A stretch of DNA of 64,000 nt, from positions 90,192 to 154,191 of the forward strand of contig NZ_JBNNUK010000010.1 in assembly GCF_050279675.1 (NCBI RefSeq). Reading direction: 5' to 3'. This stretch comes from Viridibacillus sp050279675 (GTDB taxonomy: Bacteria > Bacillota > Bacilli > Bacillales_A > Planococcaceae). The notes beneath the pieces are model-generated. The model made no database searches. It was not told where the DNA came from and worked only from the letters and a program-made list of their open reading frames with translations. Below, one piece after another: positions 8,122 to 17,779 of this stretch. Each line of letters opens with the position of its first letter. Position 1 is the first letter of the stretch. Made by a program: the position numbers and the translations under genes.

Positions 8122-8895
8122 GTGTCTATCTTGAAAATTGATGAAGTTACAAAAGTTTATGAAGGAAAAGTTACACATCGAGCGCTTAATCAGCTGAGTT
8201 TTGAAGTAGAGAAGGGCGAATTTTTGGCTGTCATGGGTCCTTCGGGTAGTGGCAAAACAACGTTATTAAATGTTGTCTCAACGATAGATACACCTACTTC
8301 TGGTGAAATCACCGTAGACGGCATTAAGCCTCATGAGTTGAAAAAGAACGAACTGGCTTATTTTCGACGTCGTCAACTTGGGTTCGTATTTCAAGATTTC
8401 AACTTATTGCAGATGCTAACGGTTGAGGAGAATATGGTATTACCTTTGACTTTGGATAATATGGATGTTGAGCTAATGGAAGAGCGGGTGCAGAATGTAT
8501 CCAAGCAGCTAGGCATTCAGTCTATTTTAGAAAAACGTCCAAATGAAATCTCGGGTGGGCAAGCCCAAAAGACGGCAATTGGACGAGCTCTTATTCATAA
8601 ACCATCTCTAATTTTAGCAGATGAACCAACTGGAAATTTAGATTCCAATTCCTCAAAAGATGTGTTAGAGCTGTTAGGACGCATTAATAAAAAAGAGGGT
8701 ACGACAATCGTAATGGTGACGCATGATCCGATTGCGGCAAGCTATTGTGACCGTGTGTTATTTATCAAAGATGGTGAGTATTTCAATGAAATCTATAAAG
8801 ATGATCACCGTCAGACATTTTTCCAAGGAATTTTGAATGTGCTCAGTCTTTTGGGAGGTCATGTCGGTGACTTTTCGACAGTTCGCCTACCGTAA
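8122..8895 (+). CDS. BceA-like ABC transporter ATP-binding protein
   Basis: This 257-residue ATPase powers a peptide-antibiotic detoxification/sensing transporter. It has Walker A (GPSGSGKTT), Q-loop (FQDFNLL), the ABC signature (EISGGQAQKTAIGRAL, with Ala-Gln-Lys instead of the commoner Gln-Arg-Val), Walker B (LILADEPTGNLD) and the H-loop His in VTHDP. The start is GTG at 8122 with GTGAGGTGG just upstream. The C-terminus overlaps the permease start by 35 bases, typical of the family and implying coupled translation. Confidence 0.93.
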   Translation: MSILKIDEVTKVYEGKVTHRALNQLSFEVEKGEFLAVMGPSGSGKTTLLNVVSTIDTPTSGEITVDGIKPHELKKNELAYFRRRQLGFVFQDFNLLQMLTVEENMVLPLTLDNMDVELMEERVQNVSKQLGIQSILEKRPNEISGGQAQKTAIGRALIHKPSLILADEPTGNLDSNSSKDVLELLGRINKKEGTTIVMVTHDPIAASYCDRVLFIKDGEYFNEIYKDDHRQTFFQGILNVLSLLGGHVGDFSTVRLP

Positions 8896-10798
8896 TGTTA
8901 TAAGAAATTACCGAGTTTATGCAGCATTTTTTATGTCGAGCGTATCATCCGTGATGGTGTTTTTTATTTACTCGATGCTCATGTTTCATCCTAAGGTAGA
9001 AGATGAGTTTCTAAGGGAAATTGCGTTCCAAGGAATGTTTGTCGCAGAAGTCATATTAGTGTTATTTATGATGTTCTTCTTATTCTACTCCATGCGTGCG
9101 TTTCTTCAGGCCCGTTCCAAGGAATTTGGTTTGCTCATGCATCTTGGAATGGAAAAACGTCAGTTAAATAAGCTGGTATTACTAGAGACGATAATTATTG
9201 GAGTAACTTCAATTATTCTGGGGATTGTATTCGGTTATGCCTTTGCGAAATTCTTTTTTATGATTGTTCGTGAAATTTTACAAATTGATAGTTTACCTTT
9301 GTATTTTTCTTGGGAGCCATTTGCATTAACAATTGGGACATTTACAAGTTTATTTGTAATTATTTCATTTGTTAGTGTGATGTTCATACGAGATCGTGAT
9401 GTTATTGATTTGTTAAAGGGTTACTGGCGCAATGAACAGACGGCCTCGTATTCGAAATGGCGAGCTATTTTAGGTGTGTTGATATTAATACTTTCTTATG
9501 TGCTAGCCTCATTTACGACACAAGAACGTTTAATGGTTTTATCTGCAATATTACCCCCTTTAGCAAGTTTTGGGACATATTTGTTTTTCACGGATACACT
9601 ACAGTGGCTGATGTCTTTTGTACGTGCTCGAAAGAAAATGTATTGGCATAAGTATCGTTTAATAACTGTTTCGGAAGTGTCTATTATTATGCGAGAAAAT
9701 GCGCGTATGTTTTTTATCTCTTGCATGATTTCCACCTTGGCTTTTTTAGCTATGGGTACACTTATCTCTATGTCGACATTTACTCATCAGTTTCATCGTC
9801 TAAATCCATTGGGCCTCGTCTATTCGAGTAAAATAGACAATCCTTATGAAGAAGCACATATTAATAGTTTGACGAAAGAATTAGAAGCAAAGGGACTGTC
9901 TTATCATTTAAATAAGTTTACGGTTAAACGTCAAACATCTTCTAATACTCAACAGCCGGTAAAAATTATTCGACAATCAGATATAAATCGACTTGCCCTA
10001 GTATTTGGGTATCCTGTTGTCAATTTGGATCAAGGGGAGGCCATTTTTTTAGCCTACTCCGAGAAGTCTTTGGAGGAATTAAGGAACAAGAAGGTCAGGA
10101 CCGTTTTACAAGAAAATAGTATTCCACTTTACATCAATTCAGTTTATCCACGTGTTCTTTTTTCTCCTACTGAGCTTGGAACTAATGTCATTGTCATAAA
10201 TGACGATGATTTCGATTTAATCGATGAGCCAATGGTTGGAGCAAATGCCGAACAGTCCACGAATCACTTGTATGTATTTCATGTACCACAGTGGACAGAA
10301 ACTAAGAATATTGGAGTAGAGTTAGATGCGATGGTGACAGATGCTTATCTGAATAATCATCAAGGTGAATTGCCATTTTACTTTGAGAATTCCGGCTTAG
10401 ATTATTCATTTATACGTTCGACTTTTGCATTGTTGCTATTTATTGGATTATTAGCAGCTTCTGTGTTTTTCTTAGCATCTGGTAGTTTTATTTACTTTAA
10501 ATTATATACGGGTCTAGAGCGAGATAAGCAGCAATTTAATGCACTCAGGAGAATGGGGATTACTGAAAGGGAACTACGAAAAATTGTGAATAGACAGTTG
10601 ATACCACAGTTCTTTTTACCTTGGGGTCTAGCAATGTTGCACAGTACATTTGCATTTATGTCATTACAGGCATTTTGGACAGGTATTGCAGAGCTTTCGA
10701 TATTGAAGGAAATATTAATCGTTTTAGCAGCTATTACTTGTGTTCAATTTCTCTATTTCTATTTAATTCGCTGGCGTTATTTATCCCATATTAGCTAA
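8861..10798 (+). CDS. BceB-like ABC transporter permease
   Basis: This 645-residue FtsX-like permease of the peptide-antibiotic type has a first helix and a group of three, then further helices, a large extracellular domain (about residues 310-520) between helices 7 and 8, and a final group of three. That matches the ten-helix BceB plan. The extracellular domain is expected to contact the peptide or lipid II-cycle intermediate. ATG 8861 (MSVTFRQFAYRN) is preferred over an upstream GTG because it matches the family N-terminus and directly follows GGGAGG, though the spacing is short. It signals to the upstream kinase. Confidence 0.9.
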   Translation: MSVTFRQFAYRNVIRNYRVYAAFFMSSVSSVMVFFIYSMLMFHPKVEDEFLREIAFQGMFVAEVILVLFMMFFLFYSMRAFLQARSKEFGLLMHLGMEKRQLNKLVLLETIIIGVTSIILGIVFGYAFAKFFFMIVREILQIDSLPLYFSWEPFALTIGTFTSLFVIISFVSVMFIRDRDVIDLLKGYWRNEQTASYSKWRAILGVLILILSYVLASFTTQERLMVLSAILPPLASFGTYLFFTDTLQWLMSFVRARKKMYWHKYRLITVSEVSIIMRENARMFFISCMISTLAFLAMGTLISMSTFTHQFHRLNPLGLVYSSKIDNPYEEAHINSLTKELEAKGLSYHLNKFTVKRQTSSNTQQPVKIIRQSDINRLALVFGYPVVNLDQGEAIFLAYSEKSLEELRNKKVRTVLQENSIPLYINSVYPRVLFSPTELGTNVIVINDDDFDLIDEPMVGANAEQSTNHLYVFHVPQWTETKNIGVELDAMVTDAYLNNHQGELPFYFENSGLDYSFIRSTFALLLFIGLLAASVFFLASGSFIYFKLYTGLERDKQQFNALRRMGITERELRKIVNRQLIPQFFLPWGLAMLHSTFAFMSLQAFWTGIAELSILKEILIVLAAITCVQFLYFYLIRWRYLSHIS

Positions 10799-10828
10799 TG
10801 CTAATTACCTCTAATGTTATAGAATTAA

Positions 10829-10870
10829 GCAAGTCTATCAATTACCTCTGGTGATTGATAGGCTTTTTTG
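10829..10870 (+). terminator. Terminator of the Bce-like module
   Basis: An 11-bp stem (AGTCTATCAAT at 10832-10842 with ATTGATAGGCT at 10854-10864, one G-U pair) is followed by six T. It closes the transporter operon. Confidence 0.8.
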
Positions 10871-10991
10871 ATGGAAAAAGCTCTAATTATTACTCTCTCC
10901 TAACAAATAAGTAATTGAGCTATGAAAATAATTAAGTAGTAGAACTAAACAAAATATAGTGGAACTACTTAACGCTATAAATAGCTGTCTG

Positions 10992-11020
10992 TTGTTTTAT
11001 TTTGTAAATTTTTATATAAT
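10992..11020 (+). promoter_or_regulatory. Sigma-A promoter of the acyl-CoA ligase gene
   Basis: TTGTTT at 10992-10997 and TATAAT at 11015-11020 are spaced by 17 bp. Transcription would start near 11027, right at the FadR-type box. Confidence 0.7.
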
Positions 11021-11031
11021 AAAGTCAGAAA

Positions 11032-11049
11032 TGAATGAACATTCATTCT
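11032..11049 (+). promoter_or_regulatory. FadR-type operator
   Basis: The palindrome AATGAATG-AA-CATTCATT (11030-11047) contains an 18-base match to the Bacillus FadR box TGAATGAMTANTCATTCA with two mismatches. It covers the predicted transcription start, so binding would repress. B. subtilis lcfB is a known FadR target, and FadR is released by long-chain acyl-CoA. Confidence 0.75.
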
Positions 11050-11074
11050 GTTTTGACAAAGGGGAGATGAATAT

Positions 11075-12628
11075 ATGAATTTAGTTTCGGCAGTTCATAA
11101 AACATCAATAGAGCAACCGGAAAAAATTGCATATCATTTTATGGGGAAAGATACGAATTATGGTGAATTTGAAGAATCGGTTGCACGCTTTGCTTCAGCT
11201 TTAAAGGGATTAGGGGTAGGAAATGGGGATCATGTTGCACTTTTACTTGGCAATACACCTCATTTTTTAATTTCTTTATATGCAACAATGCGCGTAGGAG
11301 CAACTGTAATTCCGATTAATCCAATTTACACAACAGATGAGATTACGTATATTGTACGTAATGGAGATGCTAAAGTAGTTATTGCATTAGATGCTTTATT
11401 ACCATTAGTGAAAGTAGGAGTAACTGCCTTTCCGAATGTAGAAGCGTTCATTGTATGTGAAACAGCTCCTGAAACAGCAGCCAAGTTGGCAGAGTTAGAA
11501 AGTCCTGTGAAAGAAAAAGTAAGATCATTTTCAATGTTGCTAGCTTCATCTTCAGCGAATTTTGAACCAATAGAATTAGATTCAGAAGATACAGCTATTA
11601 TTTTGTATACTTCGGGAACGACAGGACAACCCAAGGGTGCAATGTTAACGCATAAAAACCTTTTTTCAAATGCGCGTGATGTAGCGGAGTATTTGACTAT
11701 TTCTCCTGAAGATCGTGTGGTAACGACTTTACCGGTCTTTCATGTGTTTGCCCTTACCGTAGTAGTAAATGCACCACTATTAAATGCGGCAACATTATTA
11801 ATTGTACCTAGATTCAGTCCGAAAGATGTATTTGAAATTGCAAGAGAGCAAAAGGCTACAGTTTTTGCGGGAGTACCTACAATGTACAATTTCTTATATC
11901 AATTCCCTGATGGTAATCCAGAAGATTTCTCATCAATTCGTTTAGCTATTTCGGGTGGTTCTTCTTTACCCGTAGCATTGCTACATAATTTTGAAGACAA
12001 GTTTAACGTACGTATTTCCGAAGGCTATGGCTTATCTGAAGCTTCACCAGTAACAAGCTTTAACCCACTAGATCGTGAGCGAAAGCCTGGTTCAATTGGT
12101 ACGAACATTGTTAATGTAGAAAATAAAGTATTCAACCAATCAGGAGAGGAATTACCTGTTGGTGAAGTAGGCGAACTTGTTGTTAAAGGTCCTAATGTGA
12201 TGAAAGGCTATTATAAAATGCCTGAAGAAACAGCAGTAACTATTCGTGATGGTTGGTTATATACAGGAGACCTTGCGAAAATGGACGAGGAAGGTTACTT
12301 CTATATTGTTGATCGAAAGAAAGATATGATCATAGTAGGTGGCTATAATGTCTATCCGCGTGAGGTGGAAGAAGTACTGTATACACACCCAGGAATCGTA
12401 GAAGCTGCAGTAATAGGTTTACCGGATCTCAATTTTGGTGAAGAGGTCTTTGCATATGTGGTGTTGAAAGATCCGAATCTAACTACTGAAGAAATCTATG
12501 AATATTGTCAAGAAAAGCTAGTGAAATATAAAATACCTAAGCAAATTGAAATTATAGAAGAGCTACCTAAAAACACGACGGGGAAAATTTTGCGTCGTTC
12601 TTTGAAAGAACATGCTCTAAATAAATAA
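11075..12628 (+). CDS. lcfB: Long-chain-fatty-acid--CoA ligase
   Basis: This 517-residue adenylate-forming enzyme activates fatty acids to acyl-CoA for beta-oxidation using ATP and CoA. It shows the AMP-binding P-loop YTSGTTGQPKG (residues 178-188), the A5-type motif EGYGLSEASPVT, the hinge segment GWLYTGDLAKMDEEGYFYIVDR and a catalytic Lys near the C-terminus in LPKNTTGKILRR. Length is close to B. subtilis LcfB (YhfL), which also lies near yhfH-lplJ. AGGGGAG precedes the ATG. A FadR box at the promoter fits induction by fatty acids. Confidence 0.93.
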   Translation: MNLVSAVHKTSIEQPEKIAYHFMGKDTNYGEFEESVARFASALKGLGVGNGDHVALLLGNTPHFLISLYATMRVGATVIPINPIYTTDEITYIVRNGDAKVVIALDALLPLVKVGVTAFPNVEAFIVCETAPETAAKLAELESPVKEKVRSFSMLLASSSANFEPIELDSEDTAIILYTSGTTGQPKGAMLTHKNLFSNARDVAEYLTISPEDRVVTTLPVFHVFALTVVVNAPLLNAATLLIVPRFSPKDVFEIAREQKATVFAGVPTMYNFLYQFPDGNPEDFSSIRLAISGGSSLPVALLHNFEDKFNVRISEGYGLSEASPVTSFNPLDRERKPGSIGTNIVNVENKVFNQSGEELPVGEVGELVVKGPNVMKGYYKMPEETAVTIRDGWLYTGDLAKMDEEGYFYIVDRKKDMIIVGGYNVYPREVEEVLYTHPGIVEAAVIGLPDLNFGEEVFAYVVLKDPNLTTEEIYEYCQEKLVKYKIPKQIEIIEELPKNTTGKILRRSLKEHALNK

Positions 12629-12630
12629 TA

Positions 12631-12664
12631 AAAAGGAGATGCCTAAACGGCATCTCCTTTTTTT
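12631..12664. terminator. Bidirectional terminator between lcfB and the permease
   Basis: A perfect 13-bp stem (AAAAGGAGATGCC at 12631-12643 with 12649-12661) and a 5-base loop carry A and T runs on both sides. It serves the two convergent genes. Confidence 0.9.
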
Positions 12665-14013
12665 CACTTTTTATAAATTAACTGATACATAATATAGACA
12701 AATAAAATCCATATCGGACCGACAATAAGCGCGATTCGAGTATCTGGGAAGTATGCCATTAAAATCATGACGAGTGATAAAAAGGCAAGAGCTAAATATG
12801 GTCCGACTGGATACATAAATGCTTTATATTTTAGTTTAGATACTTGTGCTTTTGATAATGATTTCCGGAATTTTAATTGAGTAATTAAAATAATTGCCCA
12901 TGTCCAGATTGCTCCGAAAGTAGATATACTAGTCACCCATACGAATACTTTTTCAGCGACAAAATAGTTCAGTGCCACACCGATTAGTAATACGAATGCA
13001 GATGCCATAATGGCTGTAGCTGGTACGCCGCCTTTACTAATTTTCGCAAATACTTTTGGTGCTTGTTTTTGTTCAGCTAAGTTAAATAGCATACGGCCGG
13101 TACTGAAAATACCACCATTACAGCTGGATAATGCGGCTGTTAAAACAACAAAATTAATAATCCCTGCAGCATAACGTAAACCAATTTTATCAAACATTAA
13201 AACGAACGGACTACCTGTAGAGCCTACTTCGTTCCAAGGATAAATCGACATGATTACAAGTAATGCACCTACGTAGAATAATAAAATACGCCAAAGTACA
13301 GTATCAATTGCTTTAGGAATAACTTTTTCAGGGTTTTTAGCTTCACCAGCAGTAATCCCGATCATTTCGATACCTAGATATGCGAACATTACTATTGGTA
13401 AGGACATGAAAACACCTTGTATACCATTCGGGAAAAATCCACCATGGCTCCATAAATTACTAAAGCCAACAGCAATACCGCCATTGCCAATACCAAATAA
13501 AATAACACCTAAGCCAAGTACAATCATCGAAATAATGGCAAGGATTTTAATAAGTGCGAACCAAAATTCAAATTCACCATAAGCTTTTACAGCAATTAAA
13601 TTTACCATAACCATGACAATTAACGCTGCTAAAGCCCATAACCATTTCGGAGAATCTGGGAACCAAAGTTGCATATACACGCCAACTGCTGTAATTTCTG
13701 CCATACAAGTAACAATCCACAAGAACCAATAGTTCCAGCCTGTTATAAATCCAGCTAGAGGACCTAAATAATCTCTAGCATAGCGACTAAATGAACCGGC
13801 AACTGGATTGTTTACGGCCATTTCGCCAAGCGAACGCATAATAATGAAAATAACAGCGCCACCAAGTGCATAAGCAACTAAAATAGCTGGTCCAGCTAAT
13901 TTTATTGCTCCTGCAGAACCTAAAAATAGACCGACTCCTATGGCGGCACCGAGCGACATCAACGTAATATGTCGTTGCTCCAACCCACGTTGGAGCTCTG
14001 GTTTCTTGTTCAT
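12664..14013 (-). CDS. APC-family amino acid permease
   Basis: This 449-residue secondary transporter has about twelve hydrophobic helices and belongs to the amino acid/polyamine/organocation superfamily. The N-terminal signature (GLEQRHITLMSLGAAIGVGL, then FLGSAG) and the EMAV...GSFSRYARDYLGP motif are typical of the AAT subgroup (proline, aromatic, lysine, GABA and related permeases). Substrate cannot be assigned from sequence. Start ATG 14013 is preferred because AAGGAGT lies 9 bases upstream; an in-frame ATG at 14049 has no such site. It is convergent with lcfB and divergent from the S9 peptidase. Confidence 0.9.
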   Translation of the reverse strand: MNKKPELQRGLEQRHITLMSLGAAIGVGLFLGSAGAIKLAGPAILVAYALGGAVIFIIMRSLGEMAVNNPVAGSFSRYARDYLGPLAGFITGWNYWFLWIVTCMAEITAVGVYMQLWFPDSPKWLWALAALIVMVMVNLIAVKAYGEFEFWFALIKILAIISMIVLGLGVILFGIGNGGIAVGFSNLWSHGGFFPNGIQGVFMSLPIVMFAYLGIEMIGITAGEAKNPEKVIPKAIDTVLWRILLFYVGALLVIMSIYPWNEVGSTGSPFVLMFDKIGLRYAAGIINFVVLTAALSSCNGGIFSTGRMLFNLAEQKQAPKVFAKISKGGVPATAIMASAFVLLIGVALNYFVAEKVFVWVTSISTFGAIWTWAIILITQLKFRKSLSKAQVSKLKYKAFMYPVGPYLALAFLSLVMILMAYFPDTRIALIVGPIWILFVYIMYQLIYKK

Positions 14014-14223
14014 AATGTAAGACTCCTTCGATGCTAATGATAACTCCACTATATTATCATAAAATTTAATGAATAAAAATCTACATGCCAGAGTAAAAAG
14101 AAAAAATATTTAAACTCTTTGTCTTTATAAGTAATTTATGGTTACAATACATATATATGTTTGATTAATGCAAATATATTGAAAATTAAAGAGATTTTCA
14201 TATAAAGGGAAGGGGAGTTTTTT

Positions 14224-16200
14224 TTGTCAAAGCGTTTATTGAAAGCAGAGGATTTATATGAATTGCACTCTATCACAAATCCTCAATTATCTCCAAGTGG
14301 TGAAGAGGCAGTCTTTGTTCGTACAAGTATTGATGAAGAAAAAAACAAATATATAGCGCACTTATTTCATTTAGATATTAAAAGTGGAGCAGTAACGCAG
14401 TGGTCGTATGGGGAAGATCGTATTTCATCTCCAACTTGGTCAGTGGATGGGCGAAATGTTGCATTTTTATCGAATCGCAATGAAAAAAATCAAATTTACA
14501 TTATTTCTAAATATGGTGGAGAGGCACGTCAGCTTACAACATTAGAAAATGGTGTTTCACAATTCAAATGGTCACCGTGTGGTCAGAGTATTTGGTTTAG
14601 TGGCCGACTTAAGGAAGGTAAAAACTTTTCGGATGTAGCTGAAAAAGAAGAAAAGAAAAGACCAACTGCTTACATAGTAGAAGGTATGAAATATAAAGCT
14701 GATAGTATAGGGTTATTACCTCAAGATAGTTATAATCATATTGGTAAAATTGAAGTAGCATCTACTGATATTGAATTGTTTTCAGAAGGCAATCATAATT
14801 ACAGTTTAGAAGCAGTATCACATGATGGTAAAAAGTTAGTTTTATCAGTGAATCGTGCAGAAAATAAAGATTTTGATTTCAGTCGGCACCTGCTATTAGT
14901 TGATATTGAAACAAAGGAAGAGACGACCATTCTAAATGAAGAAGGTTCTTATGGGGATGCATATTTTTCATATGATGATCGTTACATAGCATTTTATGGT
15001 GGAAATCATTCATATAGAAACGCGACACACGGTGCAGTTTATATTTACGATACAGAAGAGCAAAATTACAGAAATCTAACCGAGGGTTTTGATGCACCAG
15101 TAGGAGATCTTGCTGTAGCAGATCATCAGCAAGGAGCTACTGCACCAACTGTTGTATGGACGAAAGCGAACGACTTGTATTTCCAAGTGTCTACAATGGG
15201 AGATATACGATTATATTATGCAACATTGGACGGGGCAATTTACCCAGCAAGTCCAGAAAATGAACATGTCTATGGCTACGATGTTGAGCGTAATGGTTTG
15301 TTCGCGCTGTTAGCGATTAGTAATCCTATAATGCCAGGTGAACTTTTTAAATACGATGTAACAACAGGTGAAAGACAACAAATGACTCATTTCAATGATG
15401 CCTTTGTAAACGAGGTTGAACTTGTTCAACCTGAAGCAATTACTTATAAAAGTTCAGATGGATTTGATGTGTATGGTTGGTTGATGAAGCCATCTCAGTA
15501 TGAAGAAGGTAGAAAGTATCCACTAATCGTTGAAATTCATGGTGGACCGCATGCAATGTATGCAAATTCATTTTTCCATGAGATGCAGTTGATTGCAGCG
15601 CAAGGTTATGGTGTCCTTTATGTCAATCCAAGAGGAAGCCATGGATATAGCCAAGAATTTGTAGATGCAGTACGTGGTGATTATGGTGGTGGTGATTATG
15701 CAGACATCATGGCAGGATTAGATGCGGTGATTGCAGATCAGAATTGGATAGATACAGATCGACTTGGAGTGACTGGCGGGAGCTACGGTGGTTTTATGAC
15801 AAACTGGATTGTAGGTCATACAAATCGCTTTAAGGCAGCTGTAACGCAACGCTCAATCTCTAACTGGATTAGTTTCTTTGGCGTATCAGATATTGGTTAC
15901 TATTTCAGCGATTGGCAAATCGGTACGGATATGAAAGATGTAGAAAAGTTATGGCAACATTCACCTCTTAAATATGCAGAAAATGTGGAAACGCCATTAT
16001 TAATCTTGCATAGTGAAAAGGATTTCCGCTGTCCAATAGAACAAGCGGAGCAACTGTATATTACGTTGAAATCGATGGGCAAGGAAACTCAATTTGTGAG
16101 ATTCCCTGATGCAGATCATAACTTATCTCGAACAGGCTTACCAAATTTACGTATCGAAAGACTTAACCAAATTACAGGTTGGTTTGAGAAATATTTATAA
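14224..16200 (+). CDS. yuxL: S9 family prolyl oligopeptidase-type peptidase (YuxL-like)
   Basis: This 658-residue cytosolic serine peptidase resembles acylaminoacyl-peptidases. The N-terminal two thirds (about residues 1-400) form a beta-propeller of WD40-like/TolB-like repeats such as SPTWSVDGRNVAFLSNRN. The C-terminal alpha/beta-hydrolase domain carries the oxyanion segment HGGPH, the nucleophile Ser520 in GGSYGGF, the acidic residue in SEKDFRCP and the catalytic His in DADHNLSR. The start is TTG, supported by AGGGGAG 6 bases upstream. Its size equals B. subtilis YuxL. No signal peptide is seen. It probably recycles short peptides. Confidence 0.9.
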   Translation: MSKRLLKAEDLYELHSITNPQLSPSGEEAVFVRTSIDEEKNKYIAHLFHLDIKSGAVTQWSYGEDRISSPTWSVDGRNVAFLSNRNEKNQIYIISKYGGEARQLTTLENGVSQFKWSPCGQSIWFSGRLKEGKNFSDVAEKEEKKRPTAYIVEGMKYKADSIGLLPQDSYNHIGKIEVASTDIELFSEGNHNYSLEAVSHDGKKLVLSVNRAENKDFDFSRHLLLVDIETKEETTILNEEGSYGDAYFSYDDRYIAFYGGNHSYRNATHGAVYIYDTEEQNYRNLTEGFDAPVGDLAVADHQQGATAPTVVWTKANDLYFQVSTMGDIRLYYATLDGAIYPASPENEHVYGYDVERNGLFALLAISNPIMPGELFKYDVTTGERQQMTHFNDAFVNEVELVQPEAITYKSSDGFDVYGWLMKPSQYEEGRKYPLIVEIHGGPHAMYANSFFHEMQLIAAQGYGVLYVNPRGSHGYSQEFVDAVRGDYGGGDYADIMAGLDAVIADQNWIDTDRLGVTGGSYGGFMTNWIVGHTNRFKAAVTQRSISNWISFFGVSDIGYYFSDWQIGTDMKDVEKLWQHSPLKYAENVETPLLILHSEKDFRCPIEQAEQLYITLKSMGKETQFVRFPDADHNLSRTGLPNLRIERLNQITGWFEKYL

Positions 16201-16331
16201 GCTAAAAGTTCTAAGGTTTTATTCTATTTGGTGAAAAGTCTACATTGCAAGAATTGGGATGTAGTAAATTCTCTAAACTAAGTTGTTATGAGTACAATAT
16301 TTAAAGTATATAAAAAACTCATAATAAATAT

Positions 16332-16364
16332 AAAAAGTTCCGCATGATTAGCGGAACTTTTTAT
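16332..16364 (+). terminator. Terminator after the S9 peptidase
   Basis: A perfect 12-bp stem (AAAAAGTTCCGC at 16332-16343 with 16351-16362) with a 7-base loop has A and T runs. It may act in both directions. Confidence 0.85.
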
Positions 16365-16469
16365 ATTTCACAACGTTTATAGAAAGCGTACATATTTATA
16401 AATCCGTGACAGTATAGTGAGAAAACAGTATGATGAACAAGTGAAAAAAAAAGATTGCGAGTGAATTGA

Positions 16470-17114
16470 ATGATTGAACTAATACAGAACTTATTTAGCT
16501 TTATAATGCATATTGATCAACATCTCGTTGAAATAATTCAACAATTTGGTGTTTGGTCATATGGTATTATCTTTTCCATTGTTTTTGTAGAAACGGGTAT
16601 TGTTATATTCCCGTTCTTACCAGGTGATTCATTACTTTTTGCCAGTGGAGCATTTGCGGCACTTGGAGCATTTAATTTACCGATACTTCTTTTAGTATTT
16701 TTCATAGCAGCTGTGTTTGGAGATTCAGTAAACTATGAAATTGGACGAAAAGTTGGAACGGCTATTTCACCGAAGAGCTTTTTAGGACGTATTATTAATC
16801 AAGAGCGTATGCAAAAAGCACAGGACTTCTTTAATAAGCACGGTGGGAAAACGATAATCTTCGCCCGCTTTATGCCATTTATTCGAACGTTTATCCCATT
16901 TGTAGCCGGTGCTAGTAGAATGCATTATCGTCAATTTATAATGTATAACATTATAGGTGCATTCTTGTGGGTTTCTATTTGTACATTAACAGGGTACTTC
17001 TTTGGTAATATCCCAATAATTAAAGACAACTTCTCAAAAGTAATATTAATTATTATTTTCGTTTCAGTTTTGCCAGCAATCATTGGTTTTTTGAAATCGA
17101 GAGTAAAGAAATAA
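16470..17114 (+). CDS. DedA family (SNARE-associated/VTT domain) membrane protein
   Basis: This 214-residue polytopic membrane protein of the DedA family has hydrophobic segments at about 25-45, 50-75, 150-175 and 185-207. It carries the conserved signatures FPFLPGDSLLFASGA, GDSVNYEIGRKVG and FARFMPFIRTFIPFVAGASRM. DedA proteins act as lipid flippases, and Bacillales members recycle undecaprenyl phosphate (UptA) or flip phosphatidylethanolamine (PetA). Which substrate applies cannot be told. It is monocistronic with its own terminator. Confidence 0.9.
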   Translation: MIELIQNLFSFIMHIDQHLVEIIQQFGVWSYGIIFSIVFVETGIVIFPFLPGDSLLFASGAFAALGAFNLPILLLVFFIAAVFGDSVNYEIGRKVGTAISPKSFLGRIINQERMQKAQDFFNKHGGKTIIFARFMPFIRTFIPFVAGASRMHYRQFIMYNIIGAFLWVSICTLTGYFFGNIPIIKDNFSKVILIIIFVSVLPAIIGFLKSRVKK

Positions 17115-17127
17115 ATATTAGCAGTAC

Positions 17128-17161
17128 AACACTTTAGTTAATTGGCTAAAGTGTTTTTTTT
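17128..17161 (+). terminator. Terminator after the dedA-type gene
   Basis: A 10-bp stem (AACACTTTAG at 17128-17137 with CTAAAGTGTT from 17146) runs into a T tract. Confidence 0.85.
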
Positions 17162-17273
17162 ATGAAAACCAATTATAATAGTAAGAATTGTTGGAATATT
17201 TAGTGAAAAACTATATAGAAAATGGTAATATTGATTTTATATAGAATACTAATAGTAAAAGGAGTTTGATATC

Positions 17274-17741
17274 ATGGGGAAAATGAATGTTGAAAGCTTT
17301 AATTTAGACCATACAAAAGTCGTCGCACCATTTGTTCGATTAGCGGGTCTTAAAAAAGGTGTAAATGGTGATGAAGTTTATAAATATGATATTCGATTTA
17401 AACAACCTAACAAAGAGCATATGGAAATGCCTGCGTTACATTCAATAGAGCATTTAATGGCTGAGAACATTCGTAATCATTCGGACCATGTTGTCGACCT
17501 TAGTCCAATGGGATGCCAAACGGGTTTCTATTTATCAATGATTAATCATGATAACTTTGATGAGGTACTAGATATTTTAGATAAAACTTTTAATGATGTC
17601 TTGGCAGCAACAGAAGTACCAGCATGCAACGAAGTACAATGCGGTTGGGCTGCGAGTCATAGTTTAGAAGGTGCGAAGAAGCTTGCAAAAGAAATGCTAG
17701 CGAAACGTGATGAGTGGACACAAATTTTCATAGAAGAATAA
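17274..17741 (+). CDS. luxS: S-ribosylhomocysteine lyase
   Basis: This 155-residue LuxS splits S-ribosylhomocysteine into homocysteine and DPD, the precursor of autoinducer-2, as part of the activated methyl cycle. The metal-binding HxxEH motif (HSIEHLMAE, about residues 54-62), the conserved segment LSPMGCQTGFYL and the second metal-ligand cysteine in NEVQCGWAASH are all present. Length is normal. AAAGGAG precedes the ATG. It stands alone between terminators, with no SAM riboswitch visible upstream. Confidence 0.97.
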   Translation: MGKMNVESFNLDHTKVVAPFVRLAGLKKGVNGDEVYKYDIRFKQPNKEHMEMPALHSIEHLMAENIRNHSDHVVDLSPMGCQTGFYLSMINHDNFDEVLDILDKTFNDVLAATEVPACNEVQCGWAASHSLEGAKKLAKEMLAKRDEWTQIFIEE

Positions 17742-17745
17742 ATAG

Positions 17746-17778
17746 AAAGAGGCTGCGTATACTAGCAGCCTCTTTATT
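17746..17778. terminator. Bidirectional terminator luxS / enoyl-CoA hydratase
   Basis: A perfect 11-bp stem (AAAGAGGCTGC at 17746-17756 with 17765-17775) and an 8-base loop lie between two convergent genes. Confidence 0.85.
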
Positions 17779-17779
17779 A

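Noticed and set aside
17162..17273. SAM riboswitch before luxS
   Set aside because: The interval is about 110 bases with no recognisable aptamer core and no terminator/antiterminator before the start.
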